This document shows positions 10,193 to 23,383 of a stretch of 64,000 nucleotides of DNA, in pieces. The translations under genes were made by a program, and so were the position numbers. Location of the stretch: NCBI RefSeq assembly GCF_030272615.1, contig NC_081409.1:618311255-618375254 (forward strand). The letters run 5' to 3'. Below the pieces are notes generated by a model. It saw nothing but the letters and a program-made list of their open reading frames with translations. It was not told the origin of the DNA and ran no database searches. Origin of the DNA: Cryptomeria japonica (taxonomy: Eukaryota > Streptophyta > Pinopsida > Cupressales > Cupressaceae). The first letter of the stretch is position 1; each line of letters begins with the position of its first letter.

Positions 10193-11690
10193 TTCTCTTC
10201 TCTAGCGACTTGTACAATTGAAAAAGTCTTGAAAAAATCATAAAAAGTCCTGAAAAAAAAAAGGGAAAAAAAAAAAAAAAAGAATCTCTACCAAGTAGGT
10301 GAAAACCTAGAAAACAGGCACCTCTTGTACTCAAGCGCTCCATCTATCAATGCAACGTTGGCATTTCCGGCTTTCATGCATCTTTATTATCACTTGTACA
10401 TATATTTCAGTCACTTTTGTGACATTCTGGCTCATTAGAACCCCTATGGCTTGAAACTGAATAATGTCCTAGTCTTAGGGTAATTGACTGAGCAACTTAC
10501 ATGTCTTAATCAATATCAACCAAGTCATCTTTCTGTCAGTGAAACCCGGTCATCCACTCTGAGTCAGTCACCCGTCTCCTAACTACCGAAGAGTTTTATC
10601 ATAGTACACAAGCAAAACAACATAACAGAAAACAATCACTAAACAGTTTTAGCTATGCATGAAAATTTTTCTTTGTATGTTGTCTTTTAGATTGGTTTTC
10701 GATTATTATCCCTCTGAGTAACTCGAGGAAGTCTATCTTGACTAAGAGGAGCAAGGATTGGGGGCATAATATTTTCTTTGTTTTCTGCTTATAGGAATGA
10801 TTTCGATGATCTAGAAAGATCTAATCAGCTGGGTGTCTATGATAAGAGCCTTCACATTAAGGTGAAATCGCCACACATACCTCGACTCCATTTATTTGTA
10901 TGTTACAGGGAGGTTCCCATCATTTCTTTGTCTATTTTGAGGGAATTTATTTATCATGCAATCTGGGTCCCTGTGAAATCTGTCCAAGAATATGAACGAA
11001 AAAAGGGTCATTTTGGACAAGATAATTAATATTGCACATGAAAAGAAAGGAACTCAAATCTGCCTGCTATGTTTGTTATGCTCAGTGATGAAACTTAAGC
11101 ATTTTAAATCTAGTGACTAGGTTTAGGTTGCATTTCATTTTGCATCTCATTTTGCATCTCATTTTGTATTTTGTGAATTTAGAGTGATTTCATTATGGTA
11201 ATAATCTCTTTATCTTATGAATGAGAGTTGGATGCATCATCATTTCTTAGCTAAGTGGTCTTTTTTTCATCACTTCTCCGATCTAGTACTTGTGTATTGA
11301 AATGTTAGCTGCATACATAAGCATCTTATATAGATTCATACATTTCATTATCACTCATTCACATTCATCTTATTGCATAGGAAAAAAAGAAAAATATTAA
11401 AATTTGCATTACTCATTACTCATTTTCATCATTTATATGCATATGAAAAGAAACAAAAACAAACATTCAGATTCACTTGCATTTACATACATCCATACTG
11501 AAAAAAAATAAAAAAATACGCATACATATAGAATAAAGCATATAGAAGACATCTCATAATTGATCGACACAAGTACTATGAAGTCCAATAAGATCTCGTA
11601 TATATATAATCATCAATGTCTCGGGGTACAAATAATGTCAACTGACATATACAAACTCCCATTGGAGCAAGAATCGTAAGGGCTACAAAA
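10193..11690 (+). other. Element T non-coding spacer downstream of pol
   Basis: Contains A-rich runs (10250-10281) and a GTAGGTGAAAACC segment followed by a GGCACCTCTTG segment, a pattern often found just after integrase in Tat elements. From about 11100 it becomes AT-rich with repeated CATTTTGCATCTCATTTTG units (11130-11170). No domain is recognised in the short open frames here. Confidence 0.45.
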
Positions 11691-11749
11691 AATAGGTGTG
11701 TCTACAAAAAATCTCAGAGCTACAAAAAGAATATCTATCTCTCGACCTC

Positions 11750-13465
11750 TCCCTCATCATCTGGTGGAGGAGGTGGAGCCTGCTGGATTGGATCTTGACG
11801 AATTGCCTGAGCTACCTCAAATCGAGTCATATACTGAGAATAAGGTACAACCTGTTGCGCTATTGGAACTGTTATGCTGTAAGCCACAACCTAATAGGCT
11901 ACCCAACTCGTCTGATGAAGTACCTCCTGCCATAAAGCATCTGTCTCTACCCTTCTCTCTACTCTCATCTCTAAGACTTGATGATCTCTCTTTGCTCTAA
12001 GATTTGCTAGTTGTTGGTCTCACTCTGCTAGCTATGTTTGTGCCACTATTAGCTACGACTGTAAACTCGCTAGGCATGCTCTCATCGACCGCGCTGTGTC
12101 GGCCCCCTCATCTCTCACAGGATTTCCACCTCTAGCTCCACACTGCTCCTCTTGTCTCTGCCTAACCTGTCTCGTAGCTACTCGCTCCTCCTCACCTCCA
12201 CCCTTAGGTACCCTAGATCCACTCAGTCTAACCCCAGTAGCCCCTAAGGATCCACCCTCTCCTCTCTGCTGCCTACCACTAGTTGGCACCCTGCTGCAGC
12301 TAGCACCAGGATCGCCACTTGCCCACCTTGGAGCCTTGGGTATCTGTCTCTGTCTCTATCCCTGTCCCTATCCCTACACGGGGGAATCATCTTCAACCTC
12401 CTTTATGTGAGGTGCCTACTCCACTGGATCTATAAATCTTGGGAATGGATGTTGCTGAAACCAATCCTTGTATTGGGGCAATAACCTCGCATCTGCAACA
12501 TCATCCATATAGTCCCATCTGAGTTGTTGTAACCCAATCACCTCCTATATGCCTAAGGCCTATGATAGCCTAGGCCCCATCCCTGCCTCTCCTCATCTGC
12601 ATAACGCACATATGCAATAAACTCCTGCGAGATCCCCTGAGGTCTACCATACTACCTCATCACTTAAGTAACAACAAACCATTCGACAACTGTCTATGAA
12701 TCTGCCTATGAGAGGCCGTGTAATGAAGAGGTCTCTGCGTACAACTCTCCAATCATCCCAAGGCTCTAGACCTCTATACAGTCTCCATATGACAGCTATC
12801 AAGTCATCCAGCTACCATCTCCAATAATTTGTCTTGCCTAGATGGAGCTGAGTAACATAACCTGAATATCTATAAATAATTGGTTGACCAGGATCCCTGC
12901 CCTCATCGACAATTGGTCTGCAAACTGGGAGATGTTCCCAAGCCCATACCTATAAAATCAAAACTCCTGCAGCCATACTCTTCCCCTCCTTGTAGACATT
13001 CTCATGCATCTCGTGATACATGTATGCTAGGATACACGAACCCCATCCTAATCTCTGGGGGTGCTCAATAATTTTGTCCAACATCTTGCCCCATCCACAC
13101 AAAAACCCCTGCTATCCCTTGTCCAGCATAAAAAAGAAGCTAATAAAACCTGCCAAGATGCAAGCCAGTGGAAAGTCCTCACTGTACCTGGTCATCATCA
13201 CGTCCCAACTAATAAAACATGTCAGAATATTAGGATCCCTGAAAGCCTATCTAATAGCTAGTAACCCAGGAAGATGCGCTGCATCATAATCAACCTTCCC
13301 TCCAGCAAAATGGATATGAAGAATCCTGTATATGTCCTTGGGAGTGATCATGATCTCCCCAACTAGAAAATGGAATGTTTTATGCTCTGAATGAAACCTC
13401 TCAACTAATGCCATGAGCATATCGTGATTCACAAAGATATCATGTAATTGTAAAAGGTGAGTCAA
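11750..13465 (-). pseudogene. Antisense ORF of element T: plant mobile domain (PMD)-like protein, decayed
   Basis: Read on the minus strand from 13465, the sequence gives LVERFHSEHKTFHFLVGEI, ITPKDIYRILHI and later blocks GWGSCILAYMYHEMHEN, VWAWEHLPVCRP and YVTQLHLGKTNYWRW. These are the characteristic segments of the plant mobile domain (aminotransferase-like PMD), also found in host MAIN/MAIL1-type proteins. A basic, Gly/Arg-rich tail (12053-12289) and a coiled-coil-like stretch follow. Several stops interrupt it, some plausibly from C-to-T change. Opposite orientation between integrase and 3' LTR is the known place of the extra antisense ORF of Tat-lineage elements. Its role in the element is not established. 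The true start may lie slightly upstream of 13465. Confidence 0.7.
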
Positions 13466-13499
13466 TCAACACAAATCAATATGTGCTCAGTCAATATCA

Positions 13500-15152
13500 G
13501 ATAACTCGCAAACTAATGTCATGGTCGGTAGATATACACATTAGAATAACACATGGGGGAATCGAACCTGGAAAAAAACCAAACAACAGACCATCGGGAA
13601 ACATTTCAAATTAGCCTATAAGAGAAGCAAAAGATCATGCAAATCCAACTACATCAATTGCAAAATCAAAAATTTCAAGTTTGCACCTTTAAAAATGCTC
13701 ACTGTTTTTCAAACGACATAACACAGTAGAGGCAGCAACTCGTACAAGTTAGCAATAGGCTTAGTATGAAAAAAGACTCTGATACAACACAAGATTAGCT
13801 CTAGGATGACAAAATGGGCTATTTTGAATGTTAACGTATGACACAAGGGTAGTTTTAGTACGACAAAACTAGTGGACTTAAACGATAAAACAAACTTAAT
13901 CAGTTTTTCGTACAATCGATCACTTACCATTGGCTCATAGTTCCAAGGTCGATTATGTCATCTATGGCACTCGAATCGATGATTTTGGATGGGAACCACC
14001 ATTTTTCTTCACAGAAGGCTTTTTGAATTTTAAACTTGGAGGGTTAAAATGAATTGAAAATGACACTTTTACACCTTATATAGTCAAAACCCTAATTTTT
14101 CAACTTTCTCCGATGAACATGAAAATTGTACCCTTAGCTAATTTGCCCATTCTGATTCCATTTTCGGGATCAAAATAAAAATATGAGACTATTTTTCTAG
14201 TCAATTTCATAATTTGGACCACTTAGCACTTTTTCATAAGATGCTCATTCTCGCTTCAATTTTCACTCATCAATCAATGCTAAATCTCAATTCAATTCTA
14301 CATATCAACTTTGTGCTCAATTTCTCATCAATCAACACTGAATTTTCAAAAATTCTTGTGAATCAAATTGTGCTCAAATAATTATCATCAATAAACAATT
14401 TCCTAATCATCATGTACCCTCGCTATCTTTCGATTTCACTTTCGAGGGGGCATACTCACGACCTCATGACCCCACATCTTCAAAGTCAAGAAATTTTTTA
14501 AATCTTCATCAAAGTTGAGCAAAAAAATCTTTTTCAACTAAAGAAAATCAAATTCTTATTGCTAAGGGGCATCTCAGCTTCATCGCTTCACATCAAGTTG
14601 AGATCTCTCGATCATGCAAATCGAATCAATCGCTAGGGGCATATCAGTTTCATCGCTTCAAATCAAGCTGATATTGTATTCATCTAAATCAATCTCTTAA
14701 CGTTAATGAGTTTCATCGCTTTTCATCAAGCTGATTATTCATTTAAACTCAATCAAAAGTTTAAAGAGTATCTTCGATTACATGCTCAATCTAAGCAGGT
14801 GTTCAGTTTTATCGCATCAAATTAAGCTAGACAGTCTATCTTCGCTCATCGTATCTTGATTTATCAAGTTCAAGATCAATTTTATCTTCACTCGCTGTGT
14901 CTAGATCAATCAAGTTCTAGATTAGTAAGATCCACTTCTTGATCAATCAAGTTCGGTATCTTTGCTCTCTATCATTCCTAGTTCAGTTAAGTTCGGGATC
15001 GGTATCGCTTTAATCAACTTTGTTCAGATTCATTGCTTCAAATCAAGCTAAACACCTTGCTCTTCATCTAGTTTGTGATCAATCAAGTTCAGAACTAGCA
15101 TCTCCTAGACATCAACTATTCTTTGAACCAACACGTTGCTCGCACATTAATT
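13500..15152 (+). other. Element T 3' untranslated region with short self-complementary repeats
   Basis: No coding sequence. From about 14570 to 15120 a short unit recurs in diverged form: a TTCATCGCTTC segment followed by AAATCAAGCTGA-type sequence, each able to pair with itself (AGCTT...AAGCT or GTTCA...). At least six versions are seen at spacings of roughly 60-110 bp. Tandem repeats in this position are known for Tat-lineage elements. Confidence 0.5.
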
Positions 15153-15166
15153 CAAAGAAGGGCAAA
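15153..15166 (+). promoter_or_regulatory. Polypurine tract of element T
   Basis: CAAAGAAGGGCAAA directly precedes a TGTAATACCC start typical of plant LTRs. Confidence 0.55.
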
Positions 15167-16300
15167 TGTAATACCCTAAAATTGGTAATCCAAACCATGG
15201 CCTCCTAATCTTGACAACATCACCAAGGTCCTAACCAAAGACAATTAAATCAATCTCGAGCACATTAATTAATTCTTTAATCATCAAAAGTGAATTACAC
15301 AATATTAATTAAATATTTATTTAATTAATTGAATCATTCCAAGAATATCATTTTGATCAATTATCTTGTTTAATTTATTAAATATCTTAGCATATTTAAT
15401 TAATAAATAAATTTGCCATGTAATCATGCAAAAAAGGAATTAATTTATTACAAAAGAGGAACTAATCACCAAGCAAGAGTTAAATTGAAAATAAAATAAA
15501 AGAATTAAATTGAGAGAGAAATAAAACTTGAGATATTATTTCTTTCTTCTAAATTGAGAACTTCAAATTAGAAAACAATTAAAAGGAATTTAATCATTCT
15601 CTAAAATTGGAACTCCAAGCTTTTGAGAAAAAGAAGTTTAGTTGCATTGAAAAGACTCTTTTCTTGAATAAATCAAAGAATTATCTATTTTTATCACAAA
15701 TGCATGAAATTAATTAATTCTTATTTCTAATGCAACTTGAACTTCTTATCTAAATGCATTTCAATTAAACTATAATTGGAATATATCTCAAGGTTAACTG
15801 AACCTGATTTCTCAATTATTTCAATTAATTCTAAATTGTGCTTTTTCTTGATCTCTCTTATGAATTTCTATAAATTCATCCTTCACCTCTCATTCAAATC
15901 ACCCCAGAGATACTTGAGAAACACCTTGGAGATTATTATTATGCTGATTTTACTCTGGAGTCATTGGAGATATTGTGCTTTCTTTTTTGAGATTATTGCA
16001 TCTTAGTTTAGATTTTTCCATATTTAGTTTATTCCATATTGCTTGAATCCGTATTGCTTGAATCACAATTGCTTGAGTTATTCATCCATCTTGCACCCAT
16101 ATAGCTTAATATCATGCTCATATAGATTAAATCCTTCGTCTTGGTGTAGTTAGTGCAATATTATACTCACATCTTTTAGAAGGCAATTAGTCATTTTGTT
16201 ATGGTTTATTATTTATTGATTATTGATTTACTAACCATACATGTAATGACTTAATTGAAGTGTTGTGCCTCCAGCTATGTCTCTGGCTAGACTCTTTAAA
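15167..16300 (+). repeat. Putative 3' LTR of element T (right end uncertain)
   Basis: The left end is supported by the polypurine tract and the TG start. The right end cannot be fixed because the partner LTR is outside the window; 16300 is only a guess from where the sequence turns into featureless AT-rich DNA. Confidence 0.4.
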
Positions 16301-17649
16301 TTTAATTATTATTATGGTTTTCTTAAGTAGTTTGGCTAAGATTATTAAGACTTCTATTAGCTATGTTAGTATGTTGTGGAAGTGTTATGATAGTTAGTCT
16401 TTTTTTTTTGCTGTTGGTGTTCCTTTGGTTTTTGTTTTGAAGTTCATAGTTGAGAATTAATGTGCTATTAATTTGACTGGTTATCTAGCTGACTTTACTC
16501 CCTCTAGACTAATGTATTTTGAGAACAACACCCTTATTTTGCTACTATTAATATAAAAAACACCAAAATATAATATGAAAATGCATTATACTATAATAAT
16601 ATATAATATTATAATTAAGCTGCGAGGCTTCTACAATCCCAACATGGATGTGAACTAGGTGATGTTCATTGTAAGCTTTTTCCACAAATCTCTAGAAATT
16701 TAGGAAGAATGGCCACCACTGATTATTTCAAAATGCTCACTTGATATGAGCCAATTCAATCTATTGAATATTAGATTGTTTTATACTTAAATATATATTT
16801 TAATTAAATTCAATTATTTGGTTAAACGATATCTATAATTCATAATTATTTTAAAAAACAACCAACTTACGAAACCATCTATTAAAATAACCAAAATAAT
16901 TCTTTTTAATTTTTAAGTTATTGAGTTATTTATAGATAATGACCATCAATATTGGTTATGTTAACATGTATATATATTTTTTGATTATTTTAAATCGTTA
17001 AAATAAGGAATATAACTATCAATTAAAATAAAAAATAGAGTTTGTTAAAATAATTGAATTTGGTTATTTGAATTGGTCTCTCAATTACTTCTATATATAT
17101 ATTTTATTTTGTTTTGGGATATTTGAGACAATTCACTTTACTTACTTTACTTAGAAACATAACAATAATTCACTTTACTTACAAACACAACAATTTTCAG
17201 TAAATTTAAGTTTCTATATGATGTGGGATCTATTTTTTGTTTGTTGGTAATATTTTTCAAACATCAACTCTTTTAATTGAAAGAGAGCTTTAGTGTTTAA
17301 GTGATATAAGATCCCAATTACAACAAAAATAGTGTCATACAAACAATGATTATCAATAGTGTAAAATAATCTTTAGTCATAATTGTAGGGGGTAAAAATT
17401 ATAATAACTAATTTCATTTTTTGTTTATATATTCAATAGTTTTTTACTTATTATTTAATATCTATAAATTTAAATATGTGAAGTTAAATATTTTAAATGT
17501 TTTTGACAAATTATAATAACTAATTTCACTCTTTATTTATTTATTTGAATAGGTATTTTACTTAAACTTAAACTTTGTTGAGAAATATTTTCATAAACAA
17601 ATTCATTCTCAAATAATTTTCAATTTCTTTATATAAGGAATGACTAGTT

Positions 17650-18760
17650 TACATATAGAAATATCTATTTGCATTTTATTTGAGAATTAATTAAATTTAA
17701 ATTTTCAATTTTGTATCAAAAATTAAAGAAAATTTAAGTTATTTTTTTATATGAATATTTTTCATAAGGTTTTATTTAACCTTCTATTTTTAATAATATT
17801 ATTGAATATAATATAATTAAATATCAAATTAAATAACTTAATTAAATACATGTTTATAATAATAAACTTTAATAATTTCATTATATAGTATAATAATATA
17901 GATAAATAATTTCATACTACAATTTGATATTATAAGTTATAAAAAAATAATAATAAAAGGATATAGTTTAATAAATTAAGATAAATTAATTAACAATATA
18001 ATTTCATAAATGAAAGCAAATTAAATTATTAAATAATTTAATTTAATAAAATAAATCATTAAAATCATTAAATAGTATACTTCAAATAAATTAAATTAAT
18101 TTAATTAAAATAATTAAGCAACATACTTTAACTTAAATGAAATCAAATTAAACTAATTAAGCTATAAAATTTAATAAATGAAATAAAATTATATATCAAT
18201 TATTATTTTAATTAACAAAATGAAACAATATTAAAACTGAATCACTATATTGATAATTAAATAATAAAATAGAATAAATTAAATCTAACTAACATAAATT
18301 AATTAAAATATTTTAACAGTATAGTATAATAATTTTAATTAAGTCAAATTAAAAATTATTCTTAGTAATTTTACTTAAATCAAATGAAATTTATTTGAAT
18401 AATCAAATTTAATTAATTAAATAATTTACTTCAATTCAATATAATTAAATTAATTAAACAGTTTGGTAACAAAATACAATAAAATAAAATTCAAATTACT
18501 TAATTAATCAATAAAGTTCAATAATTTTAATTAAATCAACTTAAATTAACTTAAATAATTAAACAATATATTTAAAAGAAATCGAAATTACTGAATTAAA
18601 ATAATAAATCAATATACTTATATAACAATTTAAAAGCTATACTCAAAAAATTAATTTTATCAATTATTTATAATAAAATTTAATTAAATAAATAATAAAT
18701 TTTCATAATTTTAATTAAATGAAATTAATTTTAATTTAATTACTTAAATGAAAGGAAAGT
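17650..18760. repeat. Low-complexity A/T tract
   Basis: About 1.1 kb nearly free of G and C, dominated by AATTAAAT-, TTAATT- and ATAATTAA-type words. There is no fixed period visible by eye. Confidence 0.6.
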
Positions 18761-21610
18761 TGAACTCGAATGTAATTCAACCTGAATGGTTTGTAAACTT
18801 AAATGCATGTCTAAGTCAAAGTGAAAAAATAAAATGAAATTAGAGTTACTATTTAATTTGATTACAATGTTCATTTACGTTTGGAGTAAAGGATGAATTT
18901 TATTTACATGTTCAAAACAGTGGAAAAAAACAAGTACCAAAACTTTTAGTATGAGACAGAGACACATTGGCTAAGTGTATAGAACGTATCAAGTGTGAAC
19001 TAAAGAAATCAGTTGTATATGCTAATGCAAGTAAAATTTGGTTATCAGATACGATGGCTTTGGCATCGACTATAAAGTGTATTAAACAAAAATAGGTTTA
19101 GTCATCATTCCATATTGTGATGAAAACATAATGCAAAAAAATAAACCATTGTAGATGTTGTGAAAATGTTTTTGTACAAAATTTTGGTTTTATCTTCTTT
19201 TTATACTAGAAGAAAAATATATTATCAATGTAATACTTAGAGGTATTGTAAATTTTTTTAGAATATTAAAGTATATTTATTTTATTTTTAATTCTATATG
19301 TTATATTTTGAAATAATTTTGATGTTTTTTTTTGAGTATTAGCATTTAAATTGTAAAAACATTCGTATATGAAAGTATATCAAATTTAGATAGTAATGGT
19401 TACAATGTATGCATGTCACATTGATCTGATTTATGAAAACCAGATTACAATACCTGGTGTGATACCTGCGGTATTGTAGAATTCAACACAAAAATTGACA
19501 ACAAGAAGATTGCAAACCAAAAACTGTCTCCATTCTATTCAAAATTGGAATTTATACAAGTCGAATGTATCCCAAGGGTCACACAAATCCCTTGGAATTG
19601 AAACGAAGAGTCACCATAATGTTTATTACAATTAAACTACTAAAACTATCAAAATTATCAAAAAACTAAATATAAAATTTTAGTCCACTTTGAGAAGGCA
19701 CAACTTTCTCATCCTAGCTCCGAATTACAAACCGTTTGATGCATTGGAAAGGTACTCAAATAATCTAGAACCAAATTTCGGAAACATCGAAGATGTCTCT
19801 TCATGTCAGCATATTTGTCCAAAAATGCACCGAAGACCCTCAAAATTGCAATTTACTAAAACATAGAAAATTTTGAAAATTAGATTTCAATATTTTCCCA
19901 ATTTAATCCTGATCACACATTCAATAACTTATCATCATAAACAAACTATTGGTAACACTTGCAATAGCTAATATGGAACAACTGGAGCTGGAAGGTGCGG
20001 AAATGCTTCAGAACTTAACCTAAACCTGGGCTGTAATATAGAAAGACAACGCGAACAAATTACCGATGTTCAAAGGAAAGAGCAACATATTAACCATAAT
20101 AAGGCAGGCAAAGAAAGATATGCTACAAGAATTAACACAAAAAAATAGTAAAAGAATTAGAAAATCAAAATAAGGGAGAAGGGAATGCAAGTAGAAGTAA
20201 TCATCAATGATAGTAAGAATAATCTTCACATTATGAAACAAAAAATACCCAACAACTTCATTCCCAATCAATCAGAAGGCAACAATTTTCCTATAATTCA
20301 AATAATGAAGAGAATTTTCAAAATTAAGATCCAACATCCACTGAGCATGTACCTCAAAGTAGTGAAGATGCAAGTCAACTTAAGAAAATGAAATAAGGGT
20401 AAATAATGTACACATATTACATAATTCTAATGGAATGCTTGAAAACGATTATAAAAGTCTTAATTGGATAACATTGTATGCCCAATGATGTGCTATGCAT
20501 GTCAAGAATGTTACCTATGAATAAAAGTATTATGCACATCACAAGGTCCTATTTGTAATAGGTGTCAGTAAGAAAGAGGAAATAGCAGATTTTCTTCATC
20601 AAATAGTATGGATCTAGGACCACAACCTAAAGAACTTGATAATCTAACTCAAGTGGAAAATATGTTAATTGCACATGTAAGTCCAATTTTACAGGTGACA
20701 CTAAACCTAAAATTTACCATCACCTTAACACTAATATTATACAAATTTCAATCTATATATAATTAATTGTAGACTACACCAAAATAAACACAAATAATAA
20801 ATCAAATTGAACCTTTACCCTAACACTATGAATTTGAATACTATTTTTAAACAAAATTGAACAGTAACCCAAATTGAATGTTACACTTTAACCTAATTTA
20901 ACACTAAACCAAACTAAACACTCAAACAAAACCATCTTCAATTGTAACCCATTTTAAAAAAAATTTGGCCAACAATAACCCATGGTACATGGCTGCCACC
21001 TCAACATCATCTTATGTTAAAGATGATAAGATAGATATATATTTATATCCATTCTTAACAAATGTAGCCAATTTACATCAATACCTACTTTCATATCTAA
21101 TCCCTTTAAGTGATTCCCAAAATAATATAATGTTTAATAGTAAATAAGAAAATTCCACCATAATTCTTAATTTATTAATCTAGAACTATAACACTTCAAT
21201 TTTAGGAAACTAATATGTCCAATTAGTCCTCACCACCTTCTATGGGGGCAGGACTTGACTTCCGATGGAATGGTAGGTATTAATTCAAATAGTTCTAGAA
21301 TCGCCTGTATGATTTTATGGGAATGATGGTAGAATAGGGCGGGAACCCCTTAGATTAGTAGGGCTAGTAGGATAATTAGTGAAGCCCCACCCCTGCATTG
21401 GGAGGGAATCATAGTTGCCTTATTTTAATGTATTCTAAAAAGCACCCCTTGTAATAGTAGGGATTTATAGATTAATTAAGGGGAAGAGTTTCAAACTATA
21501 ACTCCCCCCCACCCAAAAGATAAAGGTGGGCTGGCCTTGACGGAATTTATGTCTCTCCCCTCGTTGAACTCCTCAACCTATAGGGAAACACCCTCTCCCT
21601 TAGGGGAGTA

Positions 21611-21713
21611 CTCTCCCTATGGCATTGGCCTATCCATACTAGGGGTGGGGGAGGCCTCCCCTTCTCCCTAAAGCATTGACCTATCTATACTAAGAGTGGG
21701 GGAGGACTCTCCC
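21611..21713 (+). repeat. Degenerate about 51-bp tandem pair in a G/C-rich island
   Basis: A CTCCCTATGGCATTGGCC start followed by a TATCCATACTAGGGGTGGGG segment is repeated about 51 bp later with substitutions (CTCCCTAAAGCATTGACC and so on). It lies within a 600-bp G/C-rich island, which may be a fragment of an unrecognised repeat. Confidence 0.5.
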
Positions 21714-23308
21714 AACTATAGCATAGTAGGTGGAGTTTTCTCGAGGGGTAGGGGGGGTCAACCCCCATTATAGAGAGGAGGGAGAGGGGCACTCAAAGGG
21801 GTGCATAATTTCCCATTTCCTTCATCGGCAACCTCCTATTCTAAAAGGTAAAGGTTGATGTTTGCACAAACCATACTTAACATTAGGCCATAGTAGATGC
21901 ATGTGAACACAAAGTTACATTATTGTAATCATAATTACTACACCCAAAACATATATTCTAATGCAAGGCCATGTTGGTTTTATTTTCCTATCTCACAAGA
22001 ATGTACAATACCCATTAGACACAACATTTTTAGTTGGGTTATTACTATTATAATAAAACATGACTAGGGCCCAAGTCATACTCAAGATGTATAGAAACCT
22101 ATATTATTTACATCATCCCATAAAGATAACCCTCTATTCTCTTAGTCCTTATGGTGTAATTTCACACGTTTATATTAGTCTAGTTCATTATCTATATAAT
22201 ATTCTCACTCAACACTCATAACTAATTATGATCTTAATGATAAACAATAAGATGTTATGAAACATCATATGATATTTCTATACATGGTTCTTAACTCCAT
22301 TGCATTTAATTAAATGATTCCTTTTATATAGTTATTCAATAATTTAATGCTACTATAGTACCTTCCCTTAGTGATCATATAGTCTAGAAGGCTATTATCC
22401 ATTACTTGAAGTTGATTCCAAAGAGATTTGAATTTCAATATTAAAATATGTATACAATTACTTTTAGTTCCAATAATGAAGTCAATATGAATTATATTGT
22501 TAAGTAATTGTAAGTCAATATTGAAGAAATGAAAGTAAGATGATGATAATACAATAATAAGGAAACATATCATTCTAAAAAAAAATATATGAGCATGCTC
22601 TCATTGATAACCATTTCTCCATAATCATTTTTAATATAATTTACATACACCCCATAGAAAACCCTCTATGTTGGTATAAAACTTATTCCAACTAGGTATT
22701 CTATATTGGGCTTAAGCCATAACATTAATTGGAAAACCAAAGCTATGTGAAATTTATAAAATATGATCATGGATATGATAATGAAATTAGATAGACTTTG
22801 ACTTCTAAAATCAAGCCATTGTATTTTTAATTTTTTTAAGATTCTCGTTTGAGCTCCAAGCTATAAATGAGGATCTATCTACATATTTGGTAGGTTAATT
22901 TTGGAGTTAATTTTTTTGTCCACATCATTTTTTCTTTCCCTTTCCTTTCTTCTAATCTCTATAATCCTTCCCTATCTCTATTTAATATCATTAGTTTGCA
23001 ACTAGTCTCTCATTTTTTCTCTCTAAATATTTTAAATATTTCATTCATCTTAATGATGGATTGATTTAAAATGTTGATAATGAAAAGTATCACACATAAA
23101 TATAAATTAAAAAAAAAAAATCAACATTATAAATTATGAAAATTACATGACCTTAATCTTTAAAATGTACAATAAATTAAAAATAAAAATCAATGAAAAT
23201 AATATAAAATTAAAAAAAAAAATTCCTATAAAACTCTTTATAAAAGAAAGATAATTGTGTTATAATATTGTTCACTTAGAACTTTGAATCATGATAGAAA
23301 AAAAATAC

Positions 23309-23383
23309 TTTTGTTTATAAATCCCTTTATAAATAGAAAAATAATTTTGTTTATAAATCCCTTTATAAATAGAAAAATAATTT
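23309..23383 (+). repeat. 36-bp tandem duplication
   Basis: The segment TTTATAAATCCCTTTATAAA with its flanks occurs twice head to tail, offset 36 bp. Confidence 0.75.

Larger units (their letters stand above)
7645..16300 (+). mobile_element. Element T: old Tat-lineage Gypsy element, 3' half, host of element A
   Basis: The order is RT remnant, RNase H, second archaeal-type RNase H, integrase, antisense plant-mobile-domain ORF, repeat-rich 3' UTR, polypurine tract and LTR start. This order, especially the second RNase H and the extra antisense ORF, is known for Tat-lineage Gypsy elements. Every coding part carries stops and frameshifts, so the element is dead. The RT begins abruptly at the end of element A's 3' LTR, showing that A inserted into it; the rest of T lies left of the window. 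The right end is not determined. Confidence 0.75.

Noticed and set aside
10250-10281. Poly-A run as the tail of a retroposed gene
   Set aside because: It lies inside the Tat element between pol and the antisense ORF, where A-rich runs are usual; no retrogene precedes it.
12096-12410. Plus-strand frame of 104 codons, Pro/Ser/Leu-rich
   Set aside because: It is the complement of the basic tail of the antisense plant-mobile-domain ORF; composition explains the openness.
20020-20391. Overlapping short frames in AT-rich DNA, one hydrophobic
   Set aside because: Chance frames in AT-rich sequence; no domain or splice evidence.
20690-20960. Possible second telomere-like (CCCTAA-type) array
   Set aside because: Words are too diverged and unevenly spaced; only compositional similarity remains.
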